NCBI GenBank assembly: GCA_015065935.1
Contig: SVPI01000001.1
Location: 124,001 to 188,000, forward strand
Direction: 5' to 3'
From: Oscillospiraceae bacterium
Lineage (GTDB): Bacteria; Bacillota; Clostridia; Oscillospirales; Acutalibacteraceae
DNA: 64,000 nucleotides
A program made the translations under genes and the position numbers. The notes under the pieces are model-generated. The model worked only from the letters and a program-made list of their open reading frames with translations. It did no database searches and was not told the origin of the DNA. Below, in pieces: positions 54,363 to 62,036 of this stretch. Numbering within the stretch: position 1 is the stretch's first letter; each line of letters opens with the position of its first letter.

Positions 54363-54379
54363 ACTTTAACGATATAAAG
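54363..54379. promoter_or_regulatory. Operator copy 1, symporter-ior intergenic region
   Basis: CTTTAA-N4-ATAAAG. It shares 14 of 17 bases with copy 2 and lies downstream of the symporter promoter, in the leader of that transcript. Confidence 0.5.
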
Positions 54380-54396
54380 CGTTAAAACATATTCCC

Positions 54397-54413
54397 ACTT
54401 TAACACTTTAAAG
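54397..54413. promoter_or_regulatory. Operator copy 2, overlapping the -10 of the symporter promoter
   Basis: An exact dyad CTTTAA-N4-TTAAAG. It covers the -10 (TAAAGT on the minus strand, 54402-54397) and part of the spacer. Confidence 0.7.
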
Positions 54414-54425
54414 CAAATTTGTCAA
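54397..54425 (-). promoter_or_regulatory. Symporter promoter
   Basis: On the minus strand TTGACA (54425-54420), 17 bp and TAAAGT (54402-54397). The hexamers and spacing are identical to those of the divergent promoter. Confidence 0.7.
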
Positions 54426-54454
54426 CACTTTTTGACAAAGATTTTAAATATCAA

Positions 54455-54483
54455 TTGACATTTTCAGTTTAAAGTGTTAAAGT
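54455..54483 (+). promoter_or_regulatory. Promoter of the acyl-CoA ligase-iorAB-paaK operon
   Basis: TTGACA (54455-54460), 17 bp and TAAAGT (54478-54483), 35 bp before the first gene. The weak -10 fits a controlled promoter. Confidence 0.75.
54467..54483. promoter_or_regulatory. Operator copy 3, overlapping the -10 of the ior operon promoter
   Basis: TTTAA-N4-TTAAAG. It equals the reverse complement of copy 2 at 16 of 17 positions and occupies the same place relative to its promoter as copy 2 does to the other. Confidence 0.7.
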
Positions 54484-54518
54484 ATTATTATATTATTTGA
54501 TAAAAAGGATATCTTGTT

Positions 54519-56159
54519 ATGACCATCGTACATTTGCTTGAAAGAAATTCCAGGGATTTTGGAAATGACACGGCGCTTATTGAAATTAACCCTGAGCAAC
54601 CTGAAACCAGAAGGCTTACAACCTGGCATGAATATGAGTTGGTTGAGCCCACCCACAAGGTAAGAAATTATCGCAGGGAAATAACCTGGGCGGTTTTTAA
54701 TGAAAAATCCAACCGCCTTGCCAATATGCTCACCCAGCACGGAATAGGCAAGGGCAAAAAGGTTGCAATTTTGCTAATGAATTGTATTGACTGGTTGCCA
54801 ATTTATTTCGGTGTTTTAAAATCGGGCGCAATGGCAGTGCCACTTAATTTCCGCTATTCCTCTGATGAAATTGAATATTGCTTAAGCCTTGCAGAAGCCG
54901 ATGTGCTGATTTTCGGTACCGAGTTTATCGGTCGTGTTGAGGCTATTGCCGATAAGGTTTATGATAAATGTAAGCTGATTTATTTCGGACTTGGTTGTCC
55001 TGCATTTGCTGATGATTTTAACGATTTAATTTCCGAATGCTCAGCAACCTATCCCGAATGTACGCTTACCGAGTCCGATAATGCCGCAGTTTATTTTTCT
55101 TCGGGTACAACGGGCTTCCCTAAAGCAATTTTACATAATCACGAAAGTCTAATGCATTCCTGCATAGTTGAACAAAAGCATCACGGTCAAACAAGGGAGG
55201 ACTGCTTCCTTTGTATTCCGCCTTTTTATCACACGGGTGCTAAAATGCACTGGTTTGGTAGCCTTATTTCGGGCTCTAAAGCGGTTATTTTAAAGGGCAC
55301 ACAGGCAAGGAATATTATAAAGGTAGCAAGTGAGGAAAAATGCACCATTGTTTGGCTCCTTGTTCCTTGGGCTCAGGATATTTTAAATGCCATTGAGGCA
55401 GGGGATATTGACCTTAATGAATTTGAACTTTCAAACTGGCGTTTAATGCATATTGGCGCACAGCCTGTTCCTCAAAGCCTTATTAAGCGCTGGCTTGAAA
55501 TTTTCCCAAATCAGCAATATGATACAAACTACGGCCTTTCCGAATCCACCGGACCCGGTGCTGTTCATTTAGGCGTTGAAAATGTACATAAGGTTGGCGC
55601 CATTGGCGTTCCGGGTTACGGCTGGGAGGTTAAGATTGTTGACCCCAATGGAATAACCGTTAAGCAGGGCGATGTTGGCGAGCTTTGCCTAAAGGGACCC
55701 GGTGTTATGACCTGTTATTATCGCGATGAAAAGGCCACCGCTGATACACTCAAAAACGGCTGGCTTTATACAGGCGATATGGCAATGCAGGATGAGGATG
55801 GTTTTATTTACCTTGTTGACCGTAAAAAGGATGTTATTATTACGGGCGGCGAGAACCTTTATCCCGTTCAGATTGAAAACTTTTTAGCATCTAACCCAAA
55901 GATAAGCGATGTTGCGGTTATCGGCCTGCCCGATACACGCCTTGGCGAAATTGCCACCGCTATTATTAAGTTAAAGGATGGCGTAGAGTGTAGCGAAGAG
56001 GAAATCAGAGAATTCTGCCTTGACCTGCCAAGATACAAGCGCCCCCACAAAATAATTTTTGCCGATGTTCCCAGAAACCCCACAGGCAAAATCGAAAAGC
56101 CCAAGCTCCGCAAGATTTACGGCGGCGAGGGACTCGTTGATTCTCAAAATAAGTCATAA
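54519..56159 (+). CDS. Acyl-CoA synthetase (AMP-forming)
   Basis: 546 residues. The AMP-binding P-loop is YFSSGTTGFPKAILH, the A5 region is TNYGLSESTGPG, and the C-terminal domain carries GDMAMQDEDGFIYLVDRKKD and NPTGKIEKPKLRK with the catalytic Lys. It joins a carboxylic acid to CoA through an acyl-adenylate. In this operon, with indolepyruvate oxidoreductase and a phenylacetate-CoA ligase, aryl acids are the likely substrates, but the sequence does not decide. First gene of the operon, 20 bp before iorA. Confidence 0.92.
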   Translation: MTIVHLLERNSRDFGNDTALIEINPEQPETRRLTTWHEYELVEPTHKVRNYRREITWAVFNEKSNRLANMLTQHGIGKGKKVAILLMNCIDWLPIYFGVLKSGAMAVPLNFRYSSDEIEYCLSLAEADVLIFGTEFIGRVEAIADKVYDKCKLIYFGLGCPAFADDFNDLISECSATYPECTLTESDNAAVYFSSGTTGFPKAILHNHESLMHSCIVEQKHHGQTREDCFLCIPPFYHTGAKMHWFGSLISGSKAVILKGTQARNIIKVASEEKCTIVWLLVPWAQDILNAIEAGDIDLNEFELSNWRLMHIGAQPVPQSLIKRWLEIFPNQQYDTNYGLSESTGPGAVHLGVENVHKVGAIGVPGYGWEVKIVDPNGITVKQGDVGELCLKGPGVMTCYYRDEKATADTLKNGWLYTGDMAMQDEDGFIYLVDRKKDVIITGGENLYPVQIENFLASNPKISDVAVIGLPDTRLGEIATAIIKLKDGVECSEEEIREFCLDLPRYKRPHKIIFADVPRNPTGKIEKPKLRKIYGGEGLVDSQNKS

Positions 56160-56179
56160 TCTGTAAGAGGTAGAAAACA

Positions 56180-57904
56180 ATGAAAAAACTTATGATTGGT
56201 AACAGTGCGGTTGCCGCAGGTCTTTATGATGGTGGACTGGGTGTTGTTTCAAGCTATCCCGGTACCCCCTCAACCGAAATCACTGAATTTTTAGCAAAAT
56301 ATGATGGCATTCACAGCGAATGGGCACCAAATGAAAAGGTTGCCTGTGAGGTTGCCTTTGGTGCCTCGCTTGCAGGTGCAAGAAGCGCCTGTGCAATGAA
56401 GCACGTTGGCTTAAACGTTGCGGCCGACCCGCTATTTACCCTTTCCTATACCGGTGTTAACGGCGGTATGGTTATCTGCGTTGCCGATGACCCCGCAATG
56501 CATTCATCACAAAACGAGCAGGATTCCCGCCACTATGCCATTGCGGCAAAGGTGCCTATGCTTGAGCCTGCCGATTCTAATGAAGCATATATCTTTGCAA
56601 AAACCGCCTTTGAACTTTCTGAAAAGTTCGACACACCCGTTCTTCTTCGTATGTGCACAAGAATTGCACACTCACAGTCGGTTGTAGAGCTAGGGGAACA
56701 CACCGATGCCGTGCTTCGCGATTATGAAAAAAATCCCGCTAAGTACATAATGATGCCCGGTAATGCAATTAAACGCCACCCCTTTGTTGAGGAGCGTACC
56801 GAAAATATTCGAAAATTTGCCGAGGATTGCATTTATAATAAGGTGGAGTATAATTCCGAGGAAATCGGTATTATAACCTCAGGCTGCTCTTATTTATATG
56901 TTAAAGAGGTGTTTGGCGATGAGGTCAGCATTCTTAAAATAGGAATGCCTAACCCGCTACCTACCGAGACCATTAAAACCTTTGCCTCAAAGGTTAAAAA
57001 GCTTTATGTTGTTGAGGAACTTGACCCGATTATTGAAAACTTTGTAAAATCCCTCGGCATTGAGGTTCACGGTAAGGATATGTTCTCTTTACTTGGCGAA
57101 TTTTCTCAGAGCACAATAGCTAAGGCTTTTGAAAGGGAAGAAAAAGAATTTGTAACTGCCGATTCTCCCGTTCCTGCTCGCCCGCCAATGATGTGCGCAG
57201 GTTGTCCTCACAGAGGAATGTTCTACACCTTGGCAAAGAATAAAATTACCGTTCTCGGTGATATTGGTTGCTACACCCTAGGTGCAGTGCCTCCCCTTAA
57301 CGCCCTTGATTCAACCCTGTGTATGGGCGCTTCGGTTTCAGGACTCCATGGTTTTAACCTTGCAAGGGGAGAAGTAGCTGAGGGCAAAAGTGTTGCCGTT
57401 ATCGGTGACTCAACCTTTATGCATTCGGGTATGACGGGCCTTGTTAACATTGCCTATAATGCTACCAACTCAACCGTTATTATCCTTGATAATTCTATTA
57501 CAGGTATGACAGGCCATCAGCAAAACCCCACCACAGGCTACAATATTAAGGGCGACCCTGCCGCAAAGGTAGATTTAGAGGCTCTTTGCAGGGCCCTTGG
57601 TATTAACCGTGTTCGTGTTGTTGACCCCTATGATTTAAAGGCTTGTGAAAAAGCAGTTAAAGAGGAGCTTGCCGCAAACGAGCCCTCGGTTATCATTTCA
57701 AGGCGCCCCTGCGTTCTGCTTAAAACCGTTAAGCACGAAGCACCCCTTTGTGTGGATAAGGATAAATGCAAATCCTGCAAGAGATGTATGACCCTTGGTT
57801 GCCCTGCAATCAGTCTTAAAGATGGCAAGGCAAAAATTGATACAACCCTTTGCGTTGGCTGCGGCGTTTGCAAACAGCTTTGCGCATTTGATGCAATAAA
57901 CTAA
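56180..57904 (+). CDS. iorA: Indolepyruvate ferredoxin oxidoreductase, alpha subunit
   Basis: 574 residues. The N-terminal pyruvate-oxidoreductase-like domain contains SSYPGTPSTEITEF; the TPP-binding domain has GDSTFMHSGMTGL and ILDNSITGMTGHQQNP; the C-terminus has two [4Fe-4S] motifs, Cys530, 533, 536 and 541, and Cys558, 561, 564 and 568. With IorB it decarboxylates aryl-pyruvates from aromatic amino acids and forms aryl-acetyl-CoA, reducing ferredoxin. The start follows AAGAGGTAGAAAACA. iorB is 16 bp downstream. Confidence 0.95.
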   Translation: MKKLMIGNSAVAAGLYDGGLGVVSSYPGTPSTEITEFLAKYDGIHSEWAPNEKVACEVAFGASLAGARSACAMKHVGLNVAADPLFTLSYTGVNGGMVICVADDPAMHSSQNEQDSRHYAIAAKVPMLEPADSNEAYIFAKTAFELSEKFDTPVLLRMCTRIAHSQSVVELGEHTDAVLRDYEKNPAKYIMMPGNAIKRHPFVEERTENIRKFAEDCIYNKVEYNSEEIGIITSGCSYLYVKEVFGDEVSILKIGMPNPLPTETIKTFASKVKKLYVVEELDPIIENFVKSLGIEVHGKDMFSLLGEFSQSTIAKAFEREEKEFVTADSPVPARPPMMCAGCPHRGMFYTLAKNKITVLGDIGCYTLGAVPPLNALDSTLCMGASVSGLHGFNLARGEVAEGKSVAVIGDSTFMHSGMTGLVNIAYNATNSTVIILDNSITGMTGHQQNPTTGYNIKGDPAAKVDLEALCRALGINRVRVVDPYDLKACEKAVKEELAANEPSVIISRRPCVLLKTVKHEAPLCVDKDKCKSCKRCMTLGCPAISLKDGKAKIDTTLCVGCGVCKQLCAFDAIN

Positions 57905-57920
57905 AAGGAGGCAGATTTCT

Positions 57921-58493
57921 ATGAAAACAAAAAGTGTTATGATTGTCGGCGTAGGCGGACAGGGAAGTCTGCTTGCTTCGAAGCTCCTTGGCAGGCTTTT
58001 AACCGATGAGGGCTATGATGTTAAGGTTAGCGAGGTTCACGGAATGAGCCAGCGCGGCGGCTCGGTTGTGACCTATGTTCGTTTTGGCGATAAGGTTTAT
58101 TCTCCTATTGTTACCGAGGGCGAGGCTGATGTTATAATTGCCTTTGAAAAGCTAGAAGCGGCGCGCTATGCAAAGTTTTTAAGCAAGGATGGCAAAATTA
58201 TTGTTAACTCACAGCAAATTGACCCTATGCCTGTTATTATTGGCGCGGCGCAGTACCCCGAAAATGTGCTTAGTGAACTAACCGCAAAAGGCGTTTCGGT
58301 TGATGAGCTTGATGCCCTTTCTTTAGCCGAGCAGGCAGGCTCCTCAAAGGCGGTTAATATTGTTCTTATGGGGAAGGCGGCAAAGCAGTTTGGCATTGCC
58401 TATGATAAATGGATTAAGGCCATAGAAAACACTGTGGCACCGAAATTTGTTGAAATGAATAAAAAAGCATTTGACCTCGGCTACAATTCATAA
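57921..58493 (+). CDS. iorB: Indolepyruvate ferredoxin oxidoreductase, beta subunit
   Basis: 190 residues, gamma-domain type. GVGGQGSLLASKLLGRLL and SEVHGMSQRGGSVVTYVRFGD are the conserved boxes of 2-oxoacid oxidoreductase gamma domains, which bind CoA and complete the active site with IorA. The start follows AAAGGAGGCAGATTTCT. paaK is 57 bp downstream. Confidence 0.95.
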   Translation: MKTKSVMIVGVGGQGSLLASKLLGRLLTDEGYDVKVSEVHGMSQRGGSVVTYVRFGDKVYSPIVTEGEADVIIAFEKLEAARYAKFLSKDGKIIVNSQQIDPMPVIIGAAQYPENVLSELTAKGVSVDELDALSLAEQAGSSKAVNIVLMGKAAKQFGIAYDKWIKAIENTVAPKFVEMNKKAFDLGYNS

Positions 58494-58550
58494 CTTTTTC
58501 CGCAGGGCGGATTTATATTATTTTATTTTTTAAAAGAAGGCGAAAATTCA

Positions 58551-59858
58551 ATGGAACAGCGTTATTTCCAAAAAGAAATTGAAACTATGCCGGTTGAAGA
58601 AATTAAAAAACTGCAATCGGAAAAGCTGGTCAAGCAGGTAAAGCATGTTTATGAAAATGTGCCTTACTACAAAAAGCTGATGGATGAAAAGGGTGTAACC
58701 CCTGATGACATTAAGGGCATTGAGGATTTACATAAGCTGCCCTTTTTAACCAAGGCAGATCTTAGAGATGCCTATCCTTACGGACTTCTTGCAAAGCCTT
58801 TAAAGGACTGTGTTCGCATTCAGTCAACATCGGGTACAACGGGAAAGCGTGTTGTTGCTTTTTATACTCAGCACGATGTTGATTTGTGGGAGGATTGCTG
58901 TGCCCGCGCCATTATGGCTGCAGGCGGAACAAATGAGGATGTTTGTCAGGTGGCTTACGGTTACGGCCTTTTCACAGGCGGCCCCGGTCTTAACGGTGGT
59001 TCACACAAGGTTGGCTGTTTGACACTTCCTATGTCTTCGGGCAATACCGAAAGACAAATTCAGTTTATGACCGACCTTGGCGCTACCATTCTTTGCTGCA
59101 CCCCCTCCTATGCCGCATATATTGGGGAAACCCTAAAAGAAAAGGGATATGGCCCTGATGACATTCCCCTTAAGGCCGGTATCTTTGGAGCCGAGCCCTG
59201 GACCGAGGAAATGCGCAGAGGAATTGAGCAAACCTTAGGCATTAAGGCCTATGATATTTACGGACTTACCGAAACCACCGGTCCCGGCGTTTCTTTTGAA
59301 TGCAGTGAACAAACAGGTATGCATATTAACGAGGACCATTTCCTTGCCGAAATTATCGACCCCGATACAGGAGAGGTTCTGCCTGAGGGAAGTAAGGGTG
59401 AGCTTGTTTTTACCTCTCTTGATAAAGAGGCTTTTCCGCTTCTTCGCTATCGCACCCGTGATATTTGCATTTTAACCCGCAAAACCTGCTCTTGCGGAAG
59501 AACATTCATTAAAATGAGCAAGCCTATGGGTAGAAGCGATGATATGCTTATTATCCGCGGCGTTAACGTGTTCCCAAGCCAAATTGAAACTGTGCTTTTG
59601 AAAGAGGGCTATGAGCCTAACTATCAGATTATTGTTGACCGCAAGGGTAACACCGACACCTTCGATGTTAATGTTGAAATGAATCCCGATATGTTTACCG
59701 ATACCGTAAGCGGTGTTACCACCCTTGAAAAGAAGCTGGCTGAGGCAATGAAAACAATGCTTGGTATTAATCCCAGTGTTCACCTTGTTGCACCTAAGAG
59801 CATTACAAGAAGCGAAGGTAAAGCCGTGCGCGTTATTGATAAGCGCAAATTAATTTAA
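58551..59858 (+). CDS. paaK: Phenylacetate-CoA ligase
   Basis: 435 residues. QSTSGTTGKRVVAFY is the AMP-binding loop, YGLTETTGPGVSFEC the A5 motif, and RYRTRDICILTRKTCSCGRT with RSDDMLIIRGVNVFPSQIE is the PaaK-type C-terminal region. It activates phenylacetate or related aryl acids to CoA thioesters, and in fermenters can run in reverse to make ATP from aryl-acetyl-CoA. Placing it after iorAB suggests the latter (inference). The ACT-domain gene follows by 12 bp. Confidence 0.95.
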   Translation: MEQRYFQKEIETMPVEEIKKLQSEKLVKQVKHVYENVPYYKKLMDEKGVTPDDIKGIEDLHKLPFLTKADLRDAYPYGLLAKPLKDCVRIQSTSGTTGKRVVAFYTQHDVDLWEDCCARAIMAAGGTNEDVCQVAYGYGLFTGGPGLNGGSHKVGCLTLPMSSGNTERQIQFMTDLGATILCCTPSYAAYIGETLKEKGYGPDDIPLKAGIFGAEPWTEEMRRGIEQTLGIKAYDIYGLTETTGPGVSFECSEQTGMHINEDHFLAEIIDPDTGEVLPEGSKGELVFTSLDKEAFPLLRYRTRDICILTRKTCSCGRTFIKMSKPMGRSDDMLIIRGVNVFPSQIETVLLKEGYEPNYQIIVDRKGNTDTFDVNVEMNPDMFTDTVSGVTTLEKKLAEAMKTMLGINPSVHLVAPKSITRSEGKAVRVIDKRKLI

Positions 59859-59870
59859 GGAGGAAGCGTT

Positions 59871-60302
59871 ATGTCATTAAAGCAACTTACAGTTTTTGTT
59901 GAAAACAAACAGGGAGCACTTGTTGATATAACCGCAACATTGGCTCAAAATAATGTTAACATCAGGGCACTTTCCATTGCCGATACCGAGGAATTTGGCA
60001 TTTTGCGCCTTATTGTTAATGATAATGAAACTGCAATGACAAAGCTAGCAGGGGAAGGTTATCTCATTAAAACCACCGATGTTGTTGGTGTAAAAATAGG
60101 TGATGCTCCCGGTAAGCTTTCAACAGCACTTTCGGTTCTTGATGATGAAGGTATTAATCTCGAATATCTTTATGCCTTTATGTCCCGCACCGAAAAGCAC
60201 GCCTATGTTGTTCTTCGTGTTGCTGATAACGGTGCCGCCGAAGACGCTCTCCAAAAGGCAGGCTTCCATCTTATTACCGATGCCGATGTTTGCAAACTTT
60301 AA
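59871..60302 (+). CDS. Tandem ACT-domain amino acid-binding protein
   Basis: 143 residues with two ACT folds (about 1-70 and 71-143); the first begins LKQLTVFVENKQGALVDITATLAQNNVNI and the second VVGVKIGDAPGKLSTALSVLDDEGINL. There is no catalytic domain. ACT domains bind amino acids, and in this pair with paaK a regulatory sensor role for aromatic amino acids is likely (inference). The start follows AAGGAGGAAGCGTT; a strong terminator closes the operon. Confidence 0.92.
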   Translation: MSLKQLTVFVENKQGALVDITATLAQNNVNIRALSIADTEEFGILRLIVNDNETAMTKLAGEGYLIKTTDVVGVKIGDAPGKLSTALSVLDDEGINLEYLYAFMSRTEKHAYVVLRVADNGAAEDALQKAGFHLITDADVCKL

Positions 60303-60317
60303 TTAAAATTTATTTTT

Positions 60318-60360
60318 AAATCACCCAAACAACAAAGTTTGGGTGATTTTTTTTGTTTTT
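60318..60360 (+). terminator. Terminator of the ior operon
   Basis: AAATCACCCAAAC pairs with GTTTGGGTGATTT around a 6-nt loop, followed by TTTTTGTTTTT. Confidence 0.92.
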
Positions 60361-60389
60361 TATCTATTTTGGTTGAAAAAACAAGAAAT

Positions 60390-60408
60390 TTGTCGAATTA
60401 TCTCGAAA
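60390..60408 (+). promoter_or_regulatory. Two tandem 0A boxes upstream of spo0A
   Basis: TTGTCGAA (60390-60397) matches the Spo0A box exactly; TCTCGAA (60401-60407) is one base off the core. The cores start exactly 10 bp apart, so both lie on one DNA face. This supports binding of phosphorylated Spo0A to its own gene, as is known in Bacillus and Clostridium. Confidence 0.7.
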
Positions 60409-60432
60409 ACTGCGATGAAAAATATGGAAAAA

Positions 60433-60447
60433 GTGAAAAATATTCAC
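60433..60447. promoter_or_regulatory. GTGAA-N5-TTCAC dyad upstream of the spo0A promoter
   Basis: An exact 15-bp dyad with 5-bp arms, 8 bp upstream of the -35. A second identical-arm copy lies after the -10. Confidence 0.5.
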
Positions 60448-60455
60448 ATTTTCTA

Positions 60456-60484
60456 TTGAAATTTGAAAATATATGTGGTACTAT
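60456..60484 (+). promoter_or_regulatory. spo0A promoter
   Basis: TTGAAA (60456-60461), 17 bp and TACTAT (60479-60484), 30 bp before the start codon. No sigma-H-type sequence was seen. Confidence 0.65.
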
Positions 60485-60486
60485 AT

Positions 60487-60501
60487 GTGAAAGAAATTCA
60501 C
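60487..60501. promoter_or_regulatory. GTGAA-N5-TTCAC dyad over the spo0A transcription start
   Basis: Same arms as the upstream copy; centres are 54 bp apart. It covers the expected transcription start and ends at the ribosome binding site. Confidence 0.5.
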
Positions 60502-60514
60502 GGAGGTAATTGAA

Positions 60515-61297
60515 ATGGACAAGAAAATTAAGGTGATTATAGCAGATGAATCAACAGAATTCGGTCAAAATTGCGCGAGAGGTCTTGAGGCCTATGGTAT
60601 GGATGTCATTTTGTGTACGAAAAACGGTCTTATTTTAATTGACAAAATAAAAGCAAATCTACCCGATGTTGTTATAGCTGATGTTTTTATGCCGAATTTA
60701 GATGTCTTAGGTGTGCTTTCAAATCTAAAGGGAATGGTGCTACCTAAAAAACCACATGTTATGGCAATGTCAAGCTTTGATAATCCGCGACTTGAAAAAG
60801 AAGCAATGAGCGCAGGTATTGCCTATTATTTCCTAAAACCTGTGGATATTGATACATTGGCAGAAAGAATTATTCAGCTTTGCAGGTGGAATGTTAAAAG
60901 TAGCGCAAGCTTGCCACCCGAAGGCGGAAATGTTTTAAATGATTCACAGCTTGAAATAATGGTTACCGAAATCATTCATCAAATTGGCGTTCCTGCACAC
61001 ATAAAGGGTTATCACTATTTAAGAGAAGCAATTATACTTACCATTAAAAATAACGACTCAATGAATTCGGTAACCAAGGTGCTTTATCCTACCGTTGCCA
61101 AAAAACATTCAACAACCGCCTCACGTGTTGAAAGGGCAATTCGCCACGCCATTGAGGTTGCGTGGGATAGGGGAGATGTGGATGTGCTTAATTCATATTT
61201 TGGTTACACAATCCAAAACGACCGCGGCAAGCCAACCAACAGCGAGTTTATTGCAATGATTTCCGATAAGCTCAGATTACAGCTAAAGTCAATGTAA
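60515..61297 (+). CDS. spo0A: Sporulation master regulator Spo0A
   Basis: 260 residues. The receiver domain (1-120) has the acidic pair Asp11 and Glu12, phosphoacceptor Asp56 in VIADVFMP and Lys108 in FLKP. The DNA-binding domain (145-260) contains the nearly invariant recognition helix [18 protein letters not shown] (200-217). Phosphorylated Spo0A starts sporulation. The start follows CGGAGGTAATTGAA. Candidate 0A boxes and two dyads lie upstream. spoIVB, the usual upstream gene in Firmicutes, is not present. Confidence 0.98.
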   Translation: MDKKIKVIIADESTEFGQNCARGLEAYGMDVILCTKNGLILIDKIKANLPDVVIADVFMPNLDVLGVLSNLKGMVLPKKPHVMAMSSFDNPRLEKEAMSAGIAYYFLKPVDIDTLAERIIQLCRWNVKSSASLPPEGGNVLNDSQLEIMVTEIIHQIGVPAHIKGYHYLREAIILTIKNNDSMNSVTKVLYPTVAKKHSTTASRVERAIRHAIEVAWDRGDVDVLNSYFGYTIQNDRGKPTNSEFIAMISDKLRLQLKSM

Positions 61298-61306
61298 AAA
61301 TAAGCA

Positions 61307-61335
61307 TTGAAGAAATGAGTGTTTTATGTTAAAAT
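61307..61335 (+). promoter_or_regulatory. Promoter of the cytidylate-kinase-like gene
   Basis: TTGAAG (61307-61312), 17 bp and TAAAAT (61330-61335), 32 bp before the start. Confidence 0.55.
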
Positions 61336-61367
61336 AAGGGTGTAAAATATTCATTCGAGGTGATTTT

Positions 61368-61985
61368 ATGAGCAATTTGGTTATTACCATTGGTCGTCAG
61401 TATGGTAGCGGCGGTGCTGAAATCGGAAAACGCCTTGCACAGGAATTAGGCATTAAGTTTTACGATAAAGAGCTTATTAACCTTGCCGCAAAGGAAAGCG
61501 GCTTTAGCGAGCAGATTTTAAAGGACTATGATGAGAAACCAACAAATAGTTTTCTTTATTCGCTGTCATTGGGCTCCTATTCCTATGATTCTACGTCTTT
61601 TGGCAATATTAATGTTCCAATCACCGATAAGGTGTTTATGGCACAGGCGCAAATTATTCGTGACCTTGCTGAAAAAGAGCCCTGCGTTATAATCGGTCGT
61701 TGTGCCGAAAGTGTGCTTAAAAATCACGATGCATTGCTTTCGGTTTTCATCCATTCCGATATTGAAAGAAGAATTGAACGCATTTGTGAAAAGAAAAATG
61801 TAACCCGCGCACAGGCTAGCGATATGATTAAGAAAATAGATAAGAAAAGGGCAAGCTACCACAATTATTTTTCCGATGGTCGTTGGGGCGAAGCCGCTGA
61901 ATACGATATTTGCCTTGACAGTAAAATGGGCATTGAGAATGTTGTGAAAATCATTAAGTATTGCGCTGAAAACAAATTATTTTAA
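61368..61985 (+). CDS. Cytidylate-kinase-like P-loop kinase
   Basis: 205 residues. The N-terminal ITIGRQYGSGGAEIGKRLAQEL holds a P-loop variant (GRQYGSGG) of the cytidylate-kinase-like family PF13189, not the classical CMP kinase. GRCAESVL and the helical lid (RIERICEKKNVTRAQASDMIKKIDKKR) follow. The substrate is unknown. The gene has its own promoter; its transcript ends at a hairpin that also contains the yunB ribosome binding site. Confidence 0.85.
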   Translation: MSNLVITIGRQYGSGGAEIGKRLAQELGIKFYDKELINLAAKESGFSEQILKDYDEKPTNSFLYSLSLGSYSYDSTSFGNINVPITDKVFMAQAQIIRDLAEKEPCVIIGRCAESVLKNHDALLSVFIHSDIERRIERICEKKNVTRAQASDMIKKIDKKRASYHNYFSDGRWGEAAEYDICLDSKMGIENVVKIIKYCAENKLF

Positions 61986-61992
61986 CGAGATT

Positions 61993-62036
61993 ACACCTTT
62001 TTCCGTATTATATATTGCGGAAAGAGGTGTTTTTTT
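61993..62036 (+). terminator. Terminator hairpin that carries the yunB ribosome binding site
   Basis: A continuous 13-bp stem (61993-62005 with 62018-62030, one G-T pair) has a 12-nt loop and six U residues. The AGAGGTG of yunB is in the 3-prime arm and its TTG start (62035) begins in the U-tract. Confidence 0.85.

Noticed and set aside
60433..60501. CRP/FNR-type sites before spo0A
   Set aside because: The arms GTGA and TCAC are 7 bp apart rather than 6, and no CRP-like regulator is in the window.
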